NCBI GenBank assembly: GCA_031551865.1
Contig: JAVBMY010000002.1
Coordinates: 1-64,000 of the forward strand
Origin: Rikenella sp031551865
GTDB lineage: Bacteria; Bacteroidota; Bacteroidia; Bacteroidales; Rikenellaceae
Length of the DNA stretch: 64,000 nt
Reading direction: 5' to 3'
The notes beneath the pieces were generated by a model that saw nothing but the letters and a program-made list of their open reading frames with translations, ran no database searches and was not told the origin of the DNA. Both the position numbers and the translations under genes were made by a program. How positions within the stretch are numbered: position 1 is the first letter of the stretch; every line of letters starts with the position of its first letter. Below are positions 1-8,702 of the stretch, piece by piece.

Positions 1-133
1 TTTTTCCCCCCCCCCCTGGGTGGGTTTGGTTATCTTTCTTTCCCCCGCCGCTTGTGTTTTTTTTACCTAAAAACCCCCCCCCCCTTAACAAACCACCGGG
101 GCGGCTTCCCAACCCCCCCCCCCCGCCTCTTGT
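1..133. other. Low-complexity window edge
   Basis: This stretch downstream of tRNA-Leu (minus strand) is made of long C and T homopolymer runs with no coding character. Runs of 10 or more C are rare in the rest of the window, so this may be low-quality sequence near a contig end rather than biology. A T-rich stretch around 55-64 could also serve an end of transcription on one strand, but no hairpin is visible. Confidence 0.4.
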
Positions 134-220
134 TGGTGCCCAGGACAAGACTCGAACTTGCACACCGCAACCGGCACTACCCCCTCAAAGTAGCGTGTCT
201 ACCAATTTCACCACCTGGGC
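134..220 (-). tRNA. tRNA-Leu (GAG)
   Basis: Read on the minus strand the segment folds as a class II tRNA. The acceptor GCCCAGG pairs with CCTGGGC, the anticodon arm GCTAC/GTAGT encloses GAG, there is a long variable arm as expected for leucine, and the T loop contains TTCGAGT. The 3' CCA is encoded (positions 134-136). It decodes CUC/CUU leucine codons. It sits alone, about 130 nt downstream of a good minus-strand promoter. Confidence 0.93.
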
Positions 221-348
221 ATTATTTGCTGCTCACTGGGAACAGGGTGGTTTTTGCAGGCTTTGTTTTCTGCTTATGGAACCGGGTTTGCCCTTTTCCA
301 CGATCAAAAACTCGGCCTCTGAGGGATGCATTTCTGAAAATGCAGGGG

Positions 349-379
349 CAAAGATAGACGTTTTTTTGCTCAGTGCAAA
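349..379 (-). promoter_or_regulatory. Promoter for tRNA-Leu
   Basis: On the minus strand TTTG (376-379) is followed after 19 nt by TATCTTTG (349-356), a full match to the Bacteroidota sigma-70 type promoter (TTTG, 19-21 nt, TAnnTTTG). The predicted start lies near 343, leaving a leader of roughly 120 nt before tRNA-Leu. A plus-strand TAAATTTG at 399-406 could serve thrS, but it lacks a well-placed -33 box. Confidence 0.65.
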
Positions 380-536
380 CAATGCACGCAAAAAATTGTA
401 AATTTGCAAATTGTGGGAACTAGCCCCCGGACGGAACAAGGGCCTTTGCGGCAGAACGATCATTGCATGTTCGGGTTGCAAAGCCGAAGTTGCAAGGCGC
501 GGCAAACTCCGCAGCCCGAACGCCCAGCGTGCGCAG

Positions 537-563
537 CGCGTTCGGGGGATGGGCGCCGGGCCG
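537..563. repeat. R8 repeat, copy 1
   Basis: A 27-nt segment (537-563) recurs exactly at 52021-52047. Its core is GGGGGATGGGCGCCGGGC. The flanking sequence in both places also carries partly similar GC-rich text, so these are probably two remnants of one dispersed intergenic element. The whole gap 221-625 holds only this repeat and the promoters noted here; the open frame running into thrS from 404 is not convincing as coding sequence. Confidence 0.6.
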
Positions 564-625
564 AGCTCCCGGAATACAAAATCAACCCCCTATCCCTAAG
601 TCCGACCCACCTCAATACCGCCATT

Positions 626-2581
<1,956 letters not shown>

Positions 2582-2607
2582 TCATGCGTCTGCGCGATAA
2601 TCTCGCA

Positions 2608-2699
2608 ATGTCATCCCGAGCATAGTCGAGGGAACTTTGTGAAGGTTATTCCGGAACGTATTTCTTGAAAAGTTCCCTCGACTATGCTCGGGATGACAT
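2608..2699. repeat. R2 palindrome between thrS and infC
   Basis: A perfect 31-bp inverted repeat with arms starting ATGTCATCCCGAGC, separated by about 30 nt. It belongs to a dispersed family (R2) seen at seven or more sites in this window. In RNA it would form a very stable hairpin, so here it could reduce read-through from thrS or protect a 3' end. There is no T tract, so a standard terminator is unlikely. Confidence 0.85.
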
Positions 2700-2816
2700 A
2701 GGGGTTGTTCATTGTTTACAACCTCTTTTGTAAGCCTTAAAAGGCATAATAATTGCAGCAACTAACCCAACACCCGAACCGGAACAAAGGGGAATACCCT
2801 TTGGGTTCAAACCAAT

Positions 2817-2834
2817 AAGGAGGACAAAACTATA
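2817..2834 (+). promoter_or_regulatory. Shine-Dalgarno and AUA start of infC
   Basis: AAGGAGG at 2817-2823 is a full Shine-Dalgarno sequence, unusual among the genes of this window. It is followed 8 nt later by ATA (2832-2834). The infC frame is open from 2766 but contains no ATG, GTG or TTG before the conserved N-terminal IF3 residues, so the ATA is the only well-placed start. Confidence 0.7.
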
Positions 2835-3389
2835 GCAACACTTCCCCCCCGCAGGCCCAGAGGAGGCCGGGTAATCAAAGAGAACCCGCACCGCATCAAC
2901 CGCGAAATCACCGCGCCTCAGGTGCGTCTGGTGGGCGACAATGTCACCCCCGATGTCTATTCGTTGGCCGACGCACTCCGTATGGCCGCCGAACAGGGAC
3001 TCGACTTGGCCGAAATCTCGCCCAAGGCCGAGCCCCCCGTCTGTCGTATTGTAGACTACCAGAAATTCCTCTACCAACAGAAGAAAAAGGCCAAAGAGCT
3101 CAAAGCCAAAACCACGAAGATCGTCGTCAAAGAGATTCGTTTCGGCCCCCATACCGACGACCACGACTACAACTTCAAACTCAAGCACGCCCAGAATTTC
3201 CTCAAGGAAGGTTCCAAGGTCAAGGCCTACGTCTTTTTCCGCGGACGCGAGATCGTCTTCAAAGACCAGGGCGAAATCCTGCTGCTCCGCTTCACCCAGG
3301 ACCTCGAAGACCTGGCCAAAGTCGAGCAGATGCCCAAACTCGAAGGCAAACGCATGAGCATCATGCTCGCCCCCAAGAAGGCCAACTAA
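2832..3389 (+). CDS. infC: Translation initiation factor IF-3
   Basis: The 185-residue product binds the 30S subunit, prevents premature 50S joining and rejects non-AUG starts. Starting at the ATA codon gives ATLPPRRPRGGRVIKENPHR and then INREI, VRLVGDN, and DLAEISPKAEPPVCRI in the N domain, and KEIRFGPHTDDHDYNFKLKH in the C domain. Total length fits the family (about 180). The nearest ATG/GTG-type start (GTG 2922) would remove 30 residues including the universally conserved INRE segment. A non-AUG start is the known device by which IF3 represses its own mRNA in Escherichia coli (AUU there); AUA would work the same way. This is inferred from sequence only. Confidence 0.93.
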   Translation: MATLPPRRPRGGRVIKENPHRINREITAPQVRLVGDNVTPDVYSLADALRMAAEQGLDLAEISPKAEPPVCRIVDYQKFLYQQKKKAKELKAKTTKIVVKEIRFGPHTDDHDYNFKLKHAQNFLKEGSKVKAYVFFRGREIVFKDQGEILLLRFTQDLEDLAKVEQMPKLEGKRMSIMLAPKKAN

Positions 3390-3601
3390 GGCGCGGCGAG
3401 TACCCCTACGGGAATTTTCCCGAAGCCGGGGTGGCCGCAGCGGTAATTTCCCCTTCCCCCGTCATTGCGAGCGTACGCGAAGCAGCCGGCGCAGTAACCG
3501 GGTGCAATCAGCTGGCTTGAATGGCCGGGGTATCAGAAGGAAAAACCACGAGAGGATTTAATCACGCAATATACATTGCAGGGTTAAGGACCGTAACGCC
3601 G
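3390..3601. other. Intergenic infC-rpmI
   Basis: No gene is visible. Around 3460-3490 is a half copy of the GTCATTGCGAGCG variant of repeat R2. The rest is unremarkable until the promoter-like region at 3602. Confidence 0.5.
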
Positions 3602-3634
3602 TTTTCTCGGAATGAGAAAATTTTCATACCTTTG
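3602..3634 (+). promoter_or_regulatory. Candidate promoter for rpmI-rplT
   Basis: TACCTTTG at 3627-3634 matches the Bacteroidota -7 box. TTTTC at 3602-3606 lies 20 nt upstream as a weak -33 box. The start would be near 3640, giving a leader of about 115 nt before rpmI, so rpmI-rplT can probably be transcribed independently of thrS-infC. Confidence 0.55.
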
Positions 3635-3755
3635 CCCTCCCTCCTCCAAAAGGAGCCTACGTTTCTTTGACACACTGGAGCAACCCGATACAGCGCCCGC
3701 CGGCGGCGAAAAACCCGGCAACCATTTCACTAACAATCAATTAACTCGAAGCAAG

Positions 3756-3950
3756 ATGCCTAAAATGAAAACCATTTCGGCCGCCAAAAAGCGTTTTACG
3801 CTTACCGGCACCGGAAAAGTGAAGCGCAAACACGCTTTCAAGAGTCACATCCTGACGAAAAAGACCACCAAACAAAAACGCAACCTTACTCACACCGGCA
3901 CCATGAGCGCAGTGGATACCCCCGCTGTGAAAATGATGCTCGTCAAGTAA
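3756..3950 (+). CDS. rpmI: 50S ribosomal protein L35
   Basis: The 64-residue basic protein MPKMKTISAAKKRFTLTGTG and its lysine/arginine-rich remainder match L35, a late-assembling 50S protein. The ATG at 3756 gives the standard length; an upstream in-frame extension to 3612 would add about 48 residues unlike L35 and cover the promoter leader. It is followed after a 258-nt structured gap by rplT, the usual partner. Confidence 0.96.
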   Translation: MPKMKTISAAKKRFTLTGTGKVKRKHAFKSHILTKKTTKQKRNLTHTGTMSAVDTPAVKMMLVK

Positions 3951-4208
3951 GGGCGAGTCGTTATCCGTCGGCAGGGATCAAAGGGAATTTCCCTGGATAA
4001 CCGCCGAACACCCCAGGGCCGCAGTTCCCACCCGACAAACTGCAGGGGGCGACACCCCTGCCGCACTCGCGATAAGATGTCGCAAAGCGCACCCTAAGCT
4101 ATGGGGCGCCGCTCACGTTTTTTAGAACCCAAGGGCCAATTAGTACACAAGAGCCTGGCTCCATATCCTGGAAGTCCGGGCCGCTAACCGCTCGTAAAAC
4201 AACACAAA
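3951..4208 (+). ncRNA. Structured leader between rpmI and rplT
   Basis: This 258-nt gap is long for the rpmI-rplT pair and can fold into a multibranched RNA. GCGAGT (3953-3958) pairs with ACTCGC (4065-4070) and encloses three hairpins: GTTATC/GATAAC (3960 and 3996 arms, extended by CAGGGA/TCCCTG), GCAGTT/AACTGC (4021-4043) and CAGGGG/CCCCTG (4043-4060, competing for one base). A GCGC.CCC/GGGGCGC hairpin follows around 4096-4120. In other bacteria L20 represses its own operon by binding an mRNA fold that mimics 23S rRNA; this leader is a candidate for that role. The pairing is seen by eye, the function is inferred. Confidence 0.55.
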
Positions 4209-4553
4209 ATGCCAAGATCAGTAAACGCCGTCGCCTCGCGCGCACGCCGCAAAAAAACACTCAAACTCGCCAAAGGCAACTTCGGCTCGCGCTCCAATGT
4301 ATGGACCGTAGCCAAGAACACCGTCGAAAAAGGACTCCAGTACGCCTACCGCGACCGCAAGAACAAAAAGCGCGACATGCGCGGCCTGTGGATACAACGT
4401 ATCAACGCCGCCGTCCGCCAGCACGGAATGACCTATTCGGAATTCATGGGTAAAATCAACGCCAAAGGCATCGAGCTCAACCGCAAAGTGTTGGCCGACC
4501 TCGCGATGAACCACCCCGAAGCCTTCGAGAAGATTGTAAAATCAGTGAAATAA
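4209..4553 (+). CDS. rplT: 50S ribosomal protein L20
   Basis: The 114-residue product begins MPRSVNAVASRARRKKTLKL and continues with the conserved RDRKNKKRDMRGLWIQRINA segment, clearly L20. It binds 23S rRNA early in 50S assembly and in several bacteria acts as a translational repressor of its own operon. Length and start are standard. It is preceded by the structured gap after rpmI and followed after 3 nt by a strong intrinsic terminator. Confidence 0.97.
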   Translation: MPRSVNAVASRARRKKTLKLAKGNFGSRSNVWTVAKNTVEKGLQYAYRDRKNKKRDMRGLWIQRINAAVRQHGMTYSEFMGKINAKGIELNRKVLADLAMNHPEAFEKIVKSVK

Positions 4554-4556
4554 ACG

Positions 4557-4589
4557 AAAAGCCCCGCCCGGAAACGAGCGGGGCTTTTT
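4557..4589 (+). terminator. Terminator of rplT
   Basis: GCCCCGC (4561-4567) pairs with GCGGGGC (4578-4584) and is followed by five T (4585-4589): a normal intrinsic terminator just after rplT. Confidence 0.92.
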
Positions 4590-4590
4590 C

Positions 4591-4716
4591 ATGCCGGGTG
4601 ACCGGAAAACCGAAGCCCGGCCGGAGAAATGGATACCCGGTGATCGGAGGATATGTGATCCCCGGTGGATCGGGGATCTGACTCCCGGGTACCGGCGATG
4701 TGATTTCCGGTTGACC
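4591..4716 (+). ncRNA. Rod-like RNA candidate after rplT
   Basis: Between two plus-strand terminators lies a segment that folds as a long rod interrupted by bulges: ACCGGAAA (4601-4608) with TTTCCGGT (4704-4711), GG-TACCCGG (4631-4640) with CCGGGTACC (4685-4693), and GATCCCCG (4657-4664) with CGGGGATC (4671-4678). The architecture, closing stem, central bubble and apical stem, resembles 6S-type RNAs. I recall that the Bacteroidales-1 RNA motif was reported near L20 genes with a terminator at its 3' end; this could be that RNA, but I cannot test it here. No promoter is evident just upstream. Confidence 0.5.
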
Positions 4717-4723
4717 GGATACG

Positions 4724-4762
4724 GAACGGGCCCCGCGATATTCGCGGGGCCCGTTCTTTTTT
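4724..4762 (+). terminator. Second terminator after rplT
   Basis: A perfect 15-bp stem (4724-4738 with 4742-4756), loop TAT, then six T. Having this second strong terminator only 135 nt after the first suggests that the segment between them has its own transcript. Confidence 0.92.
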
Positions 4763-4789
4763 AAGAAGCCTCTGCGATATACTCCTGGG

Positions 4790-4877
4790 ATGTCATCCTG
4801 AGCGACAGCGAAGGAGCCTGCCCGGAAGAAGCGTATGGCTATGTCCGAAATCCTTCACTGGCGTTCAGGATGACAGG
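4790..4877. repeat. R2 palindrome
   Basis: Imperfect inverted repeat with outer arms TGTCATCCTGA and TCAGGATGACA and inner GAAGGA/TCCTTC. It is an R2 family member, located between the convergent rplT region and the minus-strand hydrolase gene. Confidence 0.8.
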
Positions 4878-4931
4878 GGATTTGTGTGTGATGCCACCGG
4901 GTTGTTGGCGCTAAGCTACAGGCGCAGTGCT

Positions 4932-5714
4932 CTATTTGACGATTATCCCCTCGCCGTCGAGTGCCCGGCGGAGTGCCTCACGGTCGATATCGAAAAAATG
5001 ATAGGGGTAGAGTACTTTCGGTTTCAGGGCCTTTGCGGCGGCCACGAACTCTGCGTCGGTCATCGTGTAAGGCAGGTTCTTTGGCAGAAAAGCGATGTCG
5101 ATCGTGCCCGCCATTGCGGCCATTTCGGGAGTCTGTTCGGTGTCCCCGGCGATGTAGATGCGGTGCGTGCCGAGCGTTACCATGTAGCCATTGCCATAGC
5201 CGGCAGGGTGGTAAGGTTCGCCGTCGGGCTTCAGGCGCAGCGTGTTGTAGGCCGGTACCGCCTCGATGGAGATATGTTTCAGGTCGGGGTTCATCAGGGT
5301 GTTGTCGCCATTGCCGAGCGTGATGATCGTATGGTCGCCGAAACCGTCTTGTTCCAAGAGTTTGGCAACCCGTGGCGGGGCGACGAACACCGTGAACGGC
5401 CGGGTGACCTCGCGCAAGGCCTTGGGGTCGTAGTGGTCGGCGTGCTCGTGCGTGATGAGGATGATGTCGGCCGCGGGCAGTTTGGCGTAATCAGCTTGGG
5501 CGGAGTAGGGATCGACGGCGATGGTCGTCCGTTGATAGGTGAGGTAGAGCGAGGCGTGTCCGATGACGCTCACGCCCACCGTATCGCCGAAATAGTAGTC
5601 GGTATGGGGCAGGGTGCGTTCCATTTTGTTCAGTGCGGAGGCGTGGTTACAGGTTATGGTGCCGATGGCGGCGATGGCCAATAATGCTGAGAGAAGGAGT
5701 TTTCTTTTTCTCAT
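4932..5714 (-). CDS. Secreted metallo-beta-lactamase-fold hydrolase
   Basis: The 260-residue protein has an N-terminal signal (positively charged MRKRK then a hydrophobic stretch to about residue 22) and a UlaG-like metallo-beta-lactamase fold: TAVDPYS, then the metal motif HEHADHYDP, later GNGYMV, AGDTEQT and YPYHFFDID. The family hydrolyses lactones, phosphodiesters or other esters, and the substrate cannot be read from sequence. A cysteine at about residue 22 (TITC) only loosely fits a lipobox, so export as a soluble periplasmic protein is equally possible. The gene is alone between rplT and era. Confidence 0.85.
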   Translation of the reverse strand: MRKRKLLLSALLAIAAIGTITCNHASALNKMERTLPHTDYYFGDTVGVSVIGHASLYLTYQRTTIAVDPYSAQADYAKLPAADIILITHEHADHYDPKALREVTRPFTVFVAPPRVAKLLEQDGFGDHTIITLGNGDNTLMNPDLKHISIEAVPAYNTLRLKPDGEPYHPAGYGNGYMVTLGTHRIYIAGDTEQTPEMAAMAGTIDIAFLPKNLPYTMTDAEFVAAAKALKPKVLYPYHFFDIDREALRRALDGEGIIVK

Positions 5715-5850
5715 AATGTTAAATCCCTTATGTCACCGGGTGTAGCTGAGCTGACCGGGCATTAAGACCAAACTGCCTGCCCCCAATCTGCGAGCGGGTC
5801 TCCCGGGTGCAACCGGGATGACATGGGAACATGTTGGTGCGGCTGCATAC

Positions 5851-6741
5851 TTATTCCTTATACCCGAACTCGCGCAACGCGTTGTCGCTGTCGCGCCAGT
5901 CGGCGGCGACCTTTACGAACAGCTCCAGGAAGATTTTCTTGCCCGTGAACGCCTCCATCTCCTTGCGTGCCTGCGTGCCAACCCGCTTGAGCGCCGAGCC
6001 TCCGGCGCCGATAATGATCCCTTTCTGCGAATTTCGTGCCACGTAGATCACGGCCCGGATCGAGTCCATGGCGGGCGACTCGCGGTACTCCTCGATGGTC
6101 ACTTCGGTGCAGTAGGGGATCTCTTTGTCGTAGTTGGTGAGGATCTTTTCGCGGATGATCTCCGAGGCGAAGAAACGCATCGATTTGTCGGTCAGCGTGT
6201 CCTTGGGGTAGTAGGGCTCGCCTTCGGGCAGGTAGTGCAGGATGCGCTTCAGTATCGCGTCGGTATTGAATCCGGCGAGCGCCGACGCGGGGATGATCTC
6301 GGCCTCGGGCAGCAGCTCGTGCCACCGCGCTACCAGCATTTCGAGGGCCACGGTGTCCGACAGATCGATCTTGTTGATGATCACCAGCGTGGGGATGCCG
6401 CTGGCGGCCACCTTGGCCAGGAAGTCGGCATTTTTGTCGGGCGTCTCGACGGTGTCGGTCACGTAGAGCAGCACGTCGGCGTCGCCCAGCGCCCCGGTCG
6501 AGAAGCGGAGCATCGACTCCTGCAGTTTGTAGTTGGGTTTCAGCACGCCGGGCGTGTCGGAGTAGACGATCTGGAAGTCGTCGCCGCTCACGATGCCCAT
6601 GATGCGGTGGCGGGTGGTCTGGGCCTTGGCGGTGATGATTGAGAGCCGCTCGCCCACCAGGCGGTTCATCAGCGTCGACTTGCCCACGTTCGGGTTGCCG
6701 ACGATATTCACGAAGCCGGATTTATGTGTTGTGTCGCTCAT
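5851..6741 (-). CDS. era: GTPase Era
   Basis: The 296-residue product is an essential GTPase for 16S rRNA maturation and 30S assembly. It shows GNPNVGKST (15-23), switch II DTPG, NKID as the G4 motif, and a C-terminal KH domain with IIGAGGSALKRVGTQARKEM. Length is standard. It reads in the same direction as the M20 peptidase gene, separated from it by an R2 palindrome. Confidence 0.97.
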   Translation of the reverse strand: MSDTTHKSGFVNIVGNPNVGKSTLMNRLVGERLSIITAKAQTTRHRIMGIVSGDDFQIVYSDTPGVLKPNYKLQESMLRFSTGALGDADVLLYVTDTVETPDKNADFLAKVAASGIPTLVIINKIDLSDTVALEMLVARWHELLPEAEIIPASALAGFNTDAILKRILHYLPEGEPYYPKDTLTDKSMRFFASEIIREKILTNYDKEIPYCTEVTIEEYRESPAMDSIRAVIYVARNSQKGIIIGAGGSALKRVGTQARKEMEAFTGKKIFLELFVKVAADWRDSDNALREFGYKE

Positions 6742-6751
6742 TCTTTATATG

Positions 6752-6842
6752 ATGTCATCCCGAGCGTAGCCGAGGGCCCTTTTTCAAAGGCTGGGTGAAG
6801 GTTATTATTGAGAAGATCCCTCGGCTACGCTCGGGATGACAT
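6752..6842. repeat. R2 palindrome between M20 gene and era
   Basis: Inverted repeat with arms ATGTCATCCCGAGCGTAGCC and its near-perfect complement, the inner arms differing slightly (GAGGG.CC versus GATCCCTC). Same family as 2608-2699. It fills the whole gap between the M20 peptidase stop and the era start region. Confidence 0.85.
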
Positions 6843-6847
6843 GTGGA

Positions 6848-8218
6848 TTATTTACCGAAATGGTGATAGAATCGTATGATCGTATCAATCCCTTTATAGA
6901 AGTTCTCTAATGGAAAATTCTCGTTGGGCGAGTGGATGGCGTCGGTGTCGAGCCCGAAGCCCAGCAAGATACTCTTGGTGCCGAGCTGCTGCTCGAACGT
7001 GCTGATGATCGGGATGCTGCCGCCGCTGTAGAAGGGCAGCGGATCGACCCCGAACGTGTCACGAACGGCCGCTGCTGCGGCTTTATAGGCTGCCGAATCG
7101 GTGGGGGCGCCGTAGGGCTGCCCGCCGTGCAGTGGGGCGCACTCCACGGTCACGCCTGCGGGGGCTATGGCTTGCAGGTGGTCGCAGAGCTGACGGGTCA
7201 CCTGCTCGAAGTTCTGGTTAGCCACCAGGCGCATCGATACTTTGGCGTGGGCTGTCGAGGGGATGATGGTCTTGGCGCCTTCGCCCGTGTATCCGCCCCA
7301 GATACCGCAGACGTCCATCGTCGGGCGGATGCCTTTGCGTTCCATGGGGGAATATTCAGAGGCTTCGCCCCCGGCCAGTGTTTGAAGACCGATCGACCCG
7401 GCAAAAGCCTTTTCGTCGAACGGTGTGCGGGCAATGGCGGCGCGCTCTTTGGGGGTGAAGTTCCTGACGTCGTCGTAGAAGCCGGGCACGGTGATGCGCC
7501 CTTGCGCGTCGGTGAGCGAGGCGAGCATTCCGGCCAGCGCGTTGACAGGGTTCGTGACCGCACCGCCGTAGAGCCCGGAGTGCAGGTCGCGCAAGGGGCC
7601 GGTGACCTTGACCTCGACGTAGGCCAGTCCGCGCAGCCCGCAGGTGATCGACGGGGTGCTCATGCCGACCATCGAGGTGTCGGACACGAGGATGATGTCA
7701 GCCTTGAGCAGCTCCTGGTGCTGGCCGCACCATCGGGTGATCTGCTTCGAGCCGATCTCCTCTTCGCCTTCGAACATGAATTTGACGTTGCAGTTCAGCG
7801 TGCCGGTGGCTACGAGGGTCTCGAAGGCTTTGACGTGCATGAAGCCCTGTCCTTTGTCGTCGTCGGCGCCTCGGCCCCAGATTTTCCCGTCTTTGATGAC
7901 GGGTTCGAAGGGCTCCGTGCGCCACTCGTCGAGCGGGTCGACGGGCATCACGTCGTAGTGGGCGTAGATCAGCACCGTAGGCGCTTCGGGGCTGATGATG
8001 CGTTCGCTGTAGACGATGGGCGGGCCGTCGGTCGGGAAGATTTCGGTGCGGGTGGCGCCGGCCTTGCGGAGCGAGGCGCTGAGCCATTCGGCGCAGCGCT
8101 GCATGTCGTGGGCGTGCTCGGCGGCCTGGGCACTGACGGTGGGGATACGCAGCAGTTCGAATAGCTCGTCGAGGAAACGCTGCTTATGGGTATCGATGTA
8201 TTCGGCGGTTTTGCTCAT
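6848..8218 (-). CDS. M20 family dipeptidase
   Basis: The 456-residue zinc metallopeptidase matches the M20 dipeptidase/carnosinase group: metal ligands in YAHYDVMPVDP and GRGADDDKGQ, catalytic glutamates in EGEEEIGS, and later HSGLYGGAVTNP and SGGSIPIIS. It should remove N-terminal residues from small peptides in the cytoplasm. The start at MSKTAEYIDTHKQRF is preferred because it gives the family length; the open frame continues upstream to 8353 but the extra 45 residues (cysteine-rich, not conserved-looking) probably are leader DNA. Confidence 0.9.
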   Translation of the reverse strand: MSKTAEYIDTHKQRFLDELFELLRIPTVSAQAAEHAHDMQRCAEWLSASLRKAGATRTEIFPTDGPPIVYSERIISPEAPTVLIYAHYDVMPVDPLDEWRTEPFEPVIKDGKIWGRGADDDKGQGFMHVKAFETLVATGTLNCNVKFMFEGEEEIGSKQITRWCGQHQELLKADIILVSDTSMVGMSTPSITCGLRGLAYVEVKVTGPLRDLHSGLYGGAVTNPVNALAGMLASLTDAQGRITVPGFYDDVRNFTPKERAAIARTPFDEKAFAGSIGLQTLAGGEASEYSPMERKGIRPTMDVCGIWGGYTGEGAKTIIPSTAHAKVSMRLVANQNFEQVTRQLCDHLQAIAPAGVTVECAPLHGGQPYGAPTDSAAYKAAAAAVRDTFGVDPLPFYSGGSIPIISTFEQQLGTKSILLGFGLDTDAIHSPNENFPLENFYKGIDTIIRFYHHFGK

Positions 8219-8702
8219 GGTGTCGGGGGTGAAAATGGTTAGAATTTGTGATGGTTGAGGGTCGGCAGGCGTATCGGCGGTGGCCTGAGAACTGAGGCGA
8301 CGCTCGCAGCAAGGGCAATCGAACGTTTCGGTTAGCGAGGGCATGGTCATCACAGATGAGCGGTGCCGGGCGTGAGCAACGAAGAATGAAATTCAACCTG
8401 TTCGAACCGAGTAGCGTATCAAGAGCCGAAACCGCTTGCGGGTTATGCCGAGATAGTGCGAGGAAGCCGGAGGCAATTGCCGGGCAAGTAGGAGCAAGAG
8501 GCTATCCTTCGGCTTCGCCCAGGATAAACTCCGTGGATTCAAGGCGAGCAGGCCTGCCTTTCTCTGGCGTAAGCTAATTGCCCTGTCCCACGGCCTTTGG
8601 CCGTCGGGGGCTGGGGCCGGGAATTCTTTTCGGGTGCGCAGTGTCGTTAGACGGCGCAACCGCTAATGGCCGCGCTTGGTGGTTCCGGTTGGATGGTGCA
8701 GT
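8219..8702. repeat. R7 repeat region, copy 1
   Basis: The gap has no convincing gene. From 8365 it carries GCCGGGCG, GAATGAAATT (8384-8393) and GGCGAGCAGGCCTGC (8543-8557), blocks that recur in the gap 52788-53177. Short open frames in both copies begin with a similar peptide (AGRE-RRMK), but they diverge at once and look like repeat DNA. No promoter box is evident for either neighbour. Confidence 0.55.

Noticed and set aside
1..133. Short plus-strand frames rich in proline at the window start
   Set aside because: They translate homopolymer C runs and continue through the antisense of tRNA-Leu.
404..625. N-terminal extension of threonyl-tRNA synthetase
   Set aside because: The 74 extra residues are not TGS-like, are encoded by repeat R8 DNA, and the ATG at 626 fits the family start.
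4170..4190. GGAAGTCCGGGC, similar to the conserved RNase P RNA segment
   Set aside because: The surrounding P4 and other RNase P elements are missing, and the position between rpmI and rplT argues for a leader. Considered chance.
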